Below, piece by piece: positions 30,748-37,249 of a stretch of DNA of 37,249 nt (within the stretch, counting starts at the first letter, position 1; the number at the start of each line of letters is the position of its first letter). A model generated the notes under the pieces. That model was not told the origin of the DNA. It saw nothing but the letters and a program-made list of their open reading frames with translations, and ran no database searches. The DNA is from Triparma columacea (Eukaryota > Sar > Bolidophyceae > Parmales > Triparmaceae). The DNA lies in NCBI GenBank assembly GCA_030267965.1, contig BRYA01000667.1, positions 1-37,249 of the forward strand, given 5' to 3'. Position numbers and translations under genes: made by a program.

Positions 30748-31752
30748 ATGCCAATGACTAGCCCAGTACCAACAAAAACTCAACTAAATGATGATACAAA
30801 CGATATCACATCACACGAAGACATTAACGACATTAACGACGTAGAGGAGGGTGAAACCAGGCCAATGTTATCCGCATTTGATTCCATAACTTCATCATCA
30901 TCATCAGCAACACGCAACGACAGCAACAATAAGGGGAGGTGGGAGGGAGGAGGAACGAGATGGAAGGAGAAGGTCAGGGGATGCTGCTTGTTCAACGGGA
31001 TGAGGTGCCAGAGGATAGGGAGCAGCAGAGTTTGTAATGTGAGTTCTAGAGAAGGGAAGGGGGGGGGGAGACTTTGCAGCACTGGAAACTACAAGCGGAA
31101 GGGATGTCGTCAAGGCGGGGCAAGCCAATTGTAATTGGTATCGTGAGAGCTTGACCTTGGCAGGCTTGAAGCTTAATTTCCTTCTACTTTCATTCGTCCC
31201 CTGCTCTTCATGCCCTCCCCCTAACCCCCTCCTCGCCCCCCCACTTAGCCCGTTATCTACCGCGAGACAAAGTTCTGCATAACCGGTCCCCATTTCCCCG
31301 CCACAATATTCATCGTAATCTTCACAACCGTAGCCACCTACATATTCGGTTTCCTAGCCGCCGACGTCAAGTCAAACTTCGTCGACCCCAACGGCAGCGT
31401 AACAATGCACAAGGTCGTATGCGTGTTCTTCTGGTGTTTAATAAACGCCCTCCTAATGGCAACAGCCTGCCAGGACCCTGGTATAATGACTGGGCCTAAA
31501 GAGCTCCCCCCCCACGTCGCTTCCGACCCCGCCCTATACGAGCAGTGGAGGTATTGCAATAAGTGCGAGATATACCAAGGGCCGAAGACTAGGCACTGCA
31601 AGGAGTGCAAGGTATGCATAGACGAACTGGACCACCACTGCCCGTGGATGAGCAAGTGCGTGGGGAAGGGGAATATGAAGGCGTTTAAGTGGTTTAATGT
31701 TACGTGGATTGTCTACTTTATATACTCCATCGTTAACCTTTTCAACGACTGA
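30748..31752 (+). CDS. DHHC palmitoyltransferase, short form
   Basis: Exons are 30748-31038 and 31249-31752, for 264 residues. The cytosolic N-terminus is acidic and Ser-rich. Two TM segments (FPATIFIVIFTTVATYIFGF and VVCVFFWCLINALLMATA) precede DPGI and a complete Cys-rich domain: C-x2-C, KTRHCKECKVC, then DELDHHCPWMSKCVGKGN. Unlike the first acyltransferase, every zinc ligand and the DHHC catalytic Cys are present. The protein ends after the third TM segment (VTWIVYFIYSIVNLF), so TM4, the TTxE motif and the PaCCT motif are absent. No donor site is obvious before the TGA. It is either a genuinely short enzyme, a truncated copy, or a model missing a 3' exon. The opposing gene ends 87 bp away. 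Confidence 0.87.
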
Positions 31753-31839
31753 GGGGAATTTAAGAAGGAGCAAGAGATTGGAAGATAAAACAAAGTCTGA
31801 ACTTTTCGTCTATAAATACGTAAACGCTTCAATTAGACT

Positions 31840-32757
31840 CTATGGTTGAGATGCCTGTCGTTTCTTCCTCAACCAAGTCCTTGAAGTTTTGGAAGCCACC
31901 CCCCCAAAGTGTCCGTTCGTCGACCCCGTCAACCCTGTCATCTTGAATGTCTCAGATGCCTTCTTCCTAACGCCGTCGACTACAAACTGAGCGTACTCAA
32001 CGTCCTCAGAATCTCCGACTAATGCGTCAGGTAAGAGGAGGGATGTGCAAAGACCTTTTAGTGACTTGGCGAGAGATACCTCGGCCTGGGAATCCTGCAT
32101 TGCGGGGACGGAGAGGATCGAGGTGCAATCGGGTGGGAGGGACGAAACTAGATCAGGGTCTGTGAAGATGAAGGACAAGGGTGATGAAGTGGACGACTTG
32201 GTAAGGGCGGAGATCTCGGAGGCGGTAGAAACACTGTAGATTAAGGGGACGGAGATGGGGGGGGAAATTGTTGGGGGAACGATGACGGCGGAGGCACCGA
32301 GGGAGATGGCGAGCGATATGGTAGATTCAACGTCGTCAGGGGATGTTGTGCAGTCGTGGATGATTGGTAGGGGGGGCGGGAATGAGCCGATTGCTGCGAA
32401 AGGTAGGTGGATTCGGCGGGTTTGGCGAGTGAGCTTGTCTACGACACCAATCTCCTTCTTGGCCTCTCTCTTTTCCCCTCCCTCACCTGTTGCCTGCTCC
32501 TCTGAGAAGGCCTTCAGATGGTCGACATGAGTTGTGTATATTGCAGCCGCCCCGAGCTTCCTGACATTCATGGATAACGCAGTTAAATCAGATTTTGATG
32601 CTTGAGACGATGAGGTGTCGGTAGGTGAGTAGCCAACACAAATAGATAAGGACTTTGATGGCTTCTTGAGAGACTCTGAGAGACGACAAGTTGAGACAAC
32701 TGATGATAGTGAGTCCGAGGAGACAATGAGGAGGGCGAAAAAGAAGAGAGAGATCAT
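31840..32757 (-). CDS. TrpC-like TIM-barrel protein with signal peptide (tentative)
   Basis: One exon, 305 residues. MISLFFFALLIVSSDSLSSV is a signal peptide, suggesting secretion or plastid import. The body shows alternating strand/helix segments that fit a TIM barrel of the indole-3-glycerol-phosphate-synthase kind: KSLSICVGYSPTD at strand 1, KLGAAAIYTTHVDHLKAF at strand 2, LPIIHDCTTSPDDVESTISL and GASAVIVPPTI. The catalytic Lys expected in strand 1 (AEVKxASPS in true TrpC) is not present and spacing is loose, so it is probably not an active IGPS. I am fairly sure of the gene and only moderately of the fold. Its start codon is 36 bp from that of the divergent hydrolase gene. Confidence 0.72.
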   Translation of the reverse strand: MISLFFFALLIVSSDSLSSVVSTCRLSESLKKPSKSLSICVGYSPTDTSSSQASKSDLTALSMNVRKLGAAAIYTTHVDHLKAFSEEQATGEGGEKREAKKEIGVVDKLTRQTRRIHLPFAAIGSFPPPLPIIHDCTTSPDDVESTISLAISLGASAVIVPPTISPPISVPLIYSVSTASEISALTKSSTSSPLSFIFTDPDLVSSLPPDCTSILSVPAMQDSQAEVSLAKSLKGLCTSLLLPDALVGDSEDVEYAQFVVDGVRKKASETFKMTGLTGSTNGHFGGVASKTSRTWLRKKRQASQP

Positions 32758-32793
32758 TCACAGAATTTTGCCCATCTCACTTTATCTTCAAAC

Positions 32794-33583
32794 ATGAGGT
32801 TTATCGTCGTCCCCGGTAATGGAGGGTGCGGGGTAGACACAATGAGTGCTAATTGTAAGTACGTTTTGTAAGAGTAAAATCGCCTCAATATAGCTCAATA
32901 TAGCCCAAATCCATTATATCGAGACCAATACTAACAAAACTCTGCACAGGGTACGGTTGGTTTCACGACGCTATAACCTCAAGAGGTCACTCCTGCCTCG
33001 TTCCCAACTGGCCTGACCCCTACTGTTGTAAACGCTCAATCTGGGAGCCATTCATATTGAACGACTTGGCTCTCGGACCAGACGATGTCGTAGTCGGCCA
33101 TAGCAGCGGGGCCCTACTCGCGATGAGGCTGCTAGAAGGGGAGAGGAAAATAAAGGGGGCAGTGCTTGTGGCTTGCGCGCATACAGACTTGGGGGATGAA
33201 AATGAGAAGGCTAGCGAGTACTTTGACCTGCCTTGGCAATTCGACAAGATGAGAAACAACGCAGGTAGGTGCGAGAAGAGTGCGGAAAGCCATGCGAGGG
33301 CAGCGCCCCTCCTGTCCCTACCTAACACACCGGCTCAACCATGAACGCAACCCACTCTGCTCCTCGCTTTGCCCTTTTAGATTGGGTGGTGCAATTCCAC
33401 AGCTCCGACGACCACCTCATCCCTGTCGCCGAGGGTCGTTTTGTGGCCTCAGAGATTGAGAAGGGGTCGGGGAACGCCGAGTACTGCTACAGGGAACTCG
33501 AAGGGGAGGGGCACTTCTTCAGACCGTGTGAGGAAATCATGAAAGAGATTGATAAGCGGACGGGGGGAAGAGAGGAGGAGTAA
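32794..33583 (+). CDS. RBBP9: RBBP9-type serine hydrolase
   Basis: Exons are 32794-32854, 32950-33264 and 33381-33583, for 192 residues; human RBBP9 is 186. It is a small alpha/beta hydrolase (Ser_hydrolase family, PF06821). The order is VVPGNGG near the start, then WYGWFHDAI, VVVGHSSGALLAMRLLE with nucleophile S72, HSSDDHLIP with the acid D135 or D136, and EGEGHFF with H170. The triad is therefore complete. Physiological substrates of the family are poorly known, although aminopeptidase-like activity has been reported for human RBBP9. No targeting signal is present, so a cytosolic location is likely. Confidence 0.92.
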
Positions 33584-34540
33584 GGGTGAGGGTTGTTTAA
33601 AGTAATGTATTTAGTTAAGGCTGGAACCGATTGACCTTTTACTGATACATGCATGTCGGGAAAACCCCGTCTCTCCAGCTTCAACTCCATTGACTTGGCA
33701 TAATACGAGAGTGAGGAGAAGATGAAGGAGAGTTGATGATGCTTGCAATTAGAGAGGGGAGGGAGGGGTTCGATTCGCTTAAATTTTGGGGGGGGGTTGG
33801 GGTTTTGGGGGGGCGAGGGGAGGAGGGGGGTGACGGGGGGGTATTAGCAGTGAGGGGATTGGAAAGGAGGAAGAGGGCCGCAGCATTAGATACAATTTTG
33901 TTATTGGGAAGATATAGCGCACTGAAAAGAGAAAGTTGAAGCAAAAACGGATCGTAGGACTGGAAACACGAAGACATAGAGGCGTAGACGAAGTTCAAGG
34001 TGTGAACTTTTTACTTTCCAAAACCCTCAAAACAATTTCTGAATACACCAATCTCATTTACATCGCATTTTCGTATTCGTTGCAACAAGAAGATCGATAA
34101 TACTACACACACTCAGAAAATAGAGTTTAACGGCTTTAAGTGTTGACTGAAGCATAATACTAGCTCACACCACTCCCGGCCAACGTCGTGAGCACAAGCA
34201 ATTTAGTCCTCATTTGGAAGGTGAGAATGTAAAGAGAGGGACGAAAAGGCTTAACATTGGATCGGAGCGGTATATTGGGGGAAAATGTGCCTGATCGTGG
34301 TGATGAGGCCTGCCCCCACCCTGCAACTTGCCTTCCAGATGAGGACTGGCGTTGGACACTTCGGACCGAAACAGATTGGGTGATTTTTTGGAAAAGATGA
34401 AAGCATGCAATAATTAAGCACTAAACGAGTATGCTAATGTACGACATTTTTACTCACACCAAAAAACGCCGCTCCGCCACCTTTTTTTTTACGCACGTCG
34501 ATCGCGATCGCATGATTTTCAGCACTCAATCAAGATCATC
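33584..34540. other. Intergenic region with G-rich tract
   Basis: No gene is convincing in these 957 bases. Bases 33788-33841 are almost pure G on the + strand with many runs of three or more, a candidate G-quadruplex. On the minus strand 33681-33998 is open but lacks an ATG at its start, is Pro/Ser-rich and overlaps the G-tract, so I do not call it. The right end should hold the promoter of the START-like gene. Confidence 0.55.
34499..34510. promoter_or_regulatory. 12-bp palindrome upstream of START-like gene
   Basis: CGATCGCGATCG is a perfect palindrome 30 bp before the ATG at 34541 and just after a T9 run. It may be a regulatory site or simply leader sequence; position is the only support. 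Confidence 0.4.
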
Positions 34541-37249
34541 ATGGAGGTTGAAGCAGATGCGGGAGTCATGAATGACGCCAGCAAGACAAACAATGTCTCC
34601 GAGCCCCCCTCAGGCCCCAATCACACACCCTCCGCAATACGCGGTCCCGTAGATATCGATTACTCAGCTCTTGGCCCCGAACAAGCCAAACTTGTCAAGC
34701 TTCTGGATGACCGAGGAGCCGTTGAAGGCCTCATAGACAACTCTACCGGCATCGATGTGAAAGTTATAGAGCTCACTGATGTCTTCCACGACGAGCGCGA
34801 CAAGATCATCGACTTTCTCCTCACCGATTGTGAGCAGGGCAAGTTCCGAAGGAAGACCCTCCAGGAGTATGACGAAAAGGAAGGAGTCGTTCACAGACTC
34901 GTCTACTGGCAGCAATACGACAGCGGGAATAAGTTTGTCGAATTTCTCCTCGACGTCAGTGTTGTCTCTCCTGACGAATCGACAAACATTATGGAGTTGG
35001 CACCCCTTGATGAGGATGACCTTTCTGATGAGGCAACTGCAAAGCTTGTTGAGATTCTAGCGTTAACACATACCAAGACTGTCAAGCAAGGTGTCATTGA
35101 GGGGGAGCTCAGCTTCACTGACTTTGGGTTTGGACAAACTGCAGTCACCATGGTGGGAACTCTCAAGGCAGAGGAGAGGGTAACAGAGATGAAATCAGAA
35201 GTTGCCGTTCGCACAAACAAAAGCTCAAAGAGTGTGCGTCCTACTTTCAAGAGTGCGCGTCCTACTTTCAAGAGTATTAGACCCATGAGATCTAGTTTTG
35301 AAGGCAGGAACATTGGCAGGATCAAGAAGGGAGACATCAAGGCTGCGTATGCAGCAGTAAAGGGTATTATGGTTGAGGTCAGGAAGAAGTTCAGACAGCC
35401 TGCAGTCATTGACGAGAGGAGGAAAAGACACTTTGATGAGGTGGTCATGCAGAGGGCACCACACCTGACAGCAGAGGAGGAGGCAATGTTGGAGAAGGTT
35501 GGGAGGCTACAGAAGGAATTTCACACCAAGGGGAAGAGAGTCAAGGGGACACTGAAGGAGGGCATTGACAAGTTCCTGTGGAGAGAGGGGGACAAGGTTT
35601 GGGGAGGGTTTGGGGTCACTGTGGACAAGGGGGTACGAAGGTTGCTAGCTGAGATAAGTTTAGGCAACACTTACACTGATGCTGGAGAACATTACAACAG
35701 TGCTAATTGCAATCTACCCAGAGTCATTTTGGAGAATGTCGATGGAACAAGAAGTCAACATCGATATCAAGGATTTCATGTGCCTCGCCCAGCAAAAGAT
35801 CGTCTCTTTGAAACCTGGTTCTCTTGGAAGGAAATCAAGTTGAGCAGTGACAGGGCAGCCTACTTGTTGGGGTTTGTGCCACTGACAGAGTACCCAGGAG
35901 GGGGTTTCAAGGACCTCAGCAAGAAGGGATTTGAGCTGGCTGAGACTACAGGTGCCTACTTCTTCCTTGAGCTTGCTCCAAATGTCAGTAGGGTGACACG
36001 CATTCAGACTGTTGATATGCATTTTACAGGCCTTCTTCAAAATGCAGTGATGGACAAAGCCATTGACTACCTTGCAAGTAGTCAGCTTAATGAGGCCAAC
36101 AGGTTGCAGAAGAAGTTTAGGAGGAACGGGAAGGAAGTTGATGCTGAGGTCAGGGGGGCCTTGGTGGAGAGGATGAGGGAGGGTGTTGAGTTGGAGGAGG
36201 ACCAGAAGAAGGTGTTTGCGGACTTGGAGAAGCTCTTTGGTGGGGAGGATGAAGAAGGGTGGGGGCCTCTCGAGTCACCTTATGGGGGAGTGAGGATGGA
36301 GATCAAGTACAAGCAGCAGGAGAAAGGGCAAAGGAGCATTGTACTAGGAAAAGCTAATGGAGTGGCAGACTGCACTGCAGAGGAGGCAGCTGCTTGGTTC
36401 TTTGAGTACTGCAGCAGAGAGAGAACCACCAAGGGGCTTGCAAAAGGAGAACTTGCTCGTCTTGAGATCAACGAAGGGACTGAGAGGACCAACGAGAAGA
36501 AGTTTGCAACAGTGAAGAAATTCCCCTTTCCATTTACTAACAGAGAATTTGTCCAGAGATTAATTTGGAGGAGAAACACCACTGACTGTGTGACTGTGGC
36601 TGTGTGGTCAATTGACAAGAAAGTTGATTATGGAGGATTAGGAAAGCTAGTAAGAGGCACAACAAAGGCAATATTCACAATCACCAATACCCAGGAAATC
36701 AACGGCTTTCCACAATGCAAGATTGAGCTACAGCAACATGTTGATGCCGGCGGTTATCTACCTGCGAAGTTGGTGGAAAAACAAACACCAAAAGTATTTA
36801 GGGTTTTGAAGAGTGCAATTCAAAGTTTCGAAAAAGACGAAGAGGTCGATCAAGCTGCATTAGCATCTCTTGCCAACATTATCAAGAATGAAGCCCAAGA
36901 TTATACAAATGAGGAGAAGGATGCAATTAGGAAGGGGAAGGAGTTTTATGACAAGTGCAAGGATGATGAGAACTTTGATGATTTGAAGAGTCCTGATGAG
37001 AAGGTCAAGATGAAGCTAGTTCATGTTGATGGGACAAGCAGTGGGACTGGTGTTGCCACTACTGTAGTTGATGCTAGTGTGGAGGAGTGTGCTGCCTATG
37101 AGTTTTATTTGGATTCAAGAGAATTCCTTCACACTTCAAAGGAGCAAGGGATCACAGATTACCACATCAAAAATGTTAATGACCACACCTTCTATTACAT
37201 CACAACAAGGAATCTTGGTCTCCGTGGTTTAGCTCCTCGTGATGGGAGG
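34541..37249 (+). CDS. Multi-START-like domain protein, 5' part
   Basis: The frame is open from the ATG at 34541 to the window end (903 codons, no intron) and continues beyond it. An N-terminal region of about 300 residues includes a doubled RPTFKS motif (near 35240-35275). Then come lipid-binding START-like domains: one about residues 330-500 (VILENVDGT, ETWFSWKEI), one about 580-760 (VRMEIKYKQQ, FPFPFTNREFVQRLIWRR) and the beginning of a third from about 825 (MKLVHVDGTSSGT, then ECAAYEF). The segment NREFVQRLIWRR is a typical START strand. These domains usually bind lipids or other hydrophobic ligands. Large proteins with several START copies are common in some stramenopile algae. Ligand and partners are unknown. 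Confidence 0.85.
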   Translation, partial: MEVEADAGVMNDASKTNNVSEPPSGPNHTPSAIRGPVDIDYSALGPEQAKLVKLLDDRGAVEGLIDNSTGIDVKVIELTDVFHDERDKIIDFLLTDCEQGKFRRKTLQEYDEKEGVVHRLVYWQQYDSGNKFVEFLLDVSVVSPDESTNIMELAPLDEDDLSDEATAKLVEILALTHTKTVKQGVIEGELSFTDFGFGQTAVTMVGTLKAEERVTEMKSEVAVRTNKSSKSVRPTFKSARPTFKSIRPMRSSFEGRNIGRIKKGDIKAAYAAVKGIMVEVRKKFRQPAVIDERRKRHFDEVVMQRAPHLTAEEEAMLEKVGRLQKEFHTKGKRVKGTLKEGIDKFLWREGDKVWGGFGVTVDKGVRRLLAEISLGNTYTDAGEHYNSANCNLPRVILENVDGTRSQHRYQGFHVPRPAKDRLFETWFSWKEIKLSSDRAAYLLGFVPLTEYPGGGFKDLSKKGFELAETTGAYFFLELAPNVSRVTRIQTVDMHFTGLLQNAVMDKAIDYLASSQLNEANRLQKKFRRNGKEVDAEVRGALVERMREGVELEEDQKKVFADLEKLFGGEDEEGWGPLESPYGGVRMEIKYKQQEKGQRSIVLGKANGVADCTAEEAAAWFFEYCSRERTTKGLAKGELARLEINEGTERTNEKKFATVKKFPFPFTNREFVQRLIWRRNTTDCVTVAVWSIDKKVDYGGLGKLVRGTTKAIFTITNTQEINGFPQCKIELQQHVDAGGYLPAKLVEKQTPKVFRVLKSAIQSFEKDEEVDQAALASLANIIKNEAQDYTNEEKDAIRKGKEFYDKCKDDENFDDLKSPDEKVKMKLVHVDGTSSGTGVATTVVDASVEECAAYEFYLDSREFLHTSKEQGITDYHIKNVNDHTFYYITTRNLGLRGLAPRDGR

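Noticed and set aside
33681..33998. Minus-strand Pro/Ser-rich frame
   Set aside because: Its first codon is TTG rather than ATG, and it crosses the G-tract that produces the Pro runs.
1..37249. CRISPR array, insertion sequence or viral insertion
   Set aside because: No repeat-spacer pattern, transposase, reverse transcriptase, capsid or terminal repeats were found. The only long direct repeats are coding arrays and intron copies.

Overview
This is nuclear DNA of a eukaryote. Almost every gene is split by short GT-AG introns, mostly of about 80-300 bases, with GTGAG or GTAAG donors and often C-rich acceptor tracts. Several proteins begin with a signal peptide followed by a transit-like region, as in algae with secondary plastids. 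Together with DUF285 repeats, a multi-START-like protein and long C2H2 arrays with a fixed 32-residue period, this suggests a marine stramenopile alga. Bolidophyceae/Parmales (Triparma-like) is my best guess; that is inference and not a database result.

Layout. 1-1237: 3' end of a DUF285 (BspA-like) repeat protein. 1934-5719: TTI1, the scaffold of the TTT complex that matures PIKK kinases. 5754-13854: a tight run of alternating-strand genes: RecB-like PD-(D/E)XK nuclease (-), E2F transcription factor (+), DHHC-type acyltransferase with a degenerate zinc site (-), MsrB (+), lipocalin-like secreted protein (-), membrane sulfotransferase (+). 13903-17376 (-): a phosphate-carrier-type mitochondrial carrier domain behind a roughly 650-residue plastid/Tat-like N-terminal region. 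17797-20411: a fusion of two 2-oxoglutarate/Fe(II) dioxygenase domains, with an assembly gap in one intron.

20796-26036 is the least ordinary part: two paralogous C2H2 zinc-finger genes with 9 and 21 fingers, each unit exactly 96 bp, flanking a Lys/Gly-rich gene on the other strand. Differences between fingers concentrate at the canonical DNA-contact helix positions (-1, 2, 3, 6), while framework and linker hardly change. One whole unit is shared almost unchanged between the paralogues. A 33-bp minisatellite encoding an 11-residue repeat follows the first array in frame after a single TAG.

26294-28344: CDK5RAP1/MiaB-type tRNA methylthiotransferase. 28800-30586 (-): unknown multi-pass membrane protein with a signal peptide. 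30748-31752: short canonical DHHC acyltransferase. 31840-32757 (-): TrpC-like TIM-barrel protein (tentative). 32794-33583: RBBP9-type serine hydrolase. 34541 to the window end: 5' part of a multi-START-like protein.

From 1.9 to 33.6 kb most genes alternate in strand. Convergent stops lie 34-90 bp apart in most pairs, and one divergent pair has start codons only 36 bp apart. I see no operon-like functional grouping. The genes mostly serve separate housekeeping or organelle roles, so the zinc-finger pair is the best candidate for an undescribed system. Exon junctions were placed by eye from splice motifs, phase and family similarity; each full model listed here has a length divisible by three.
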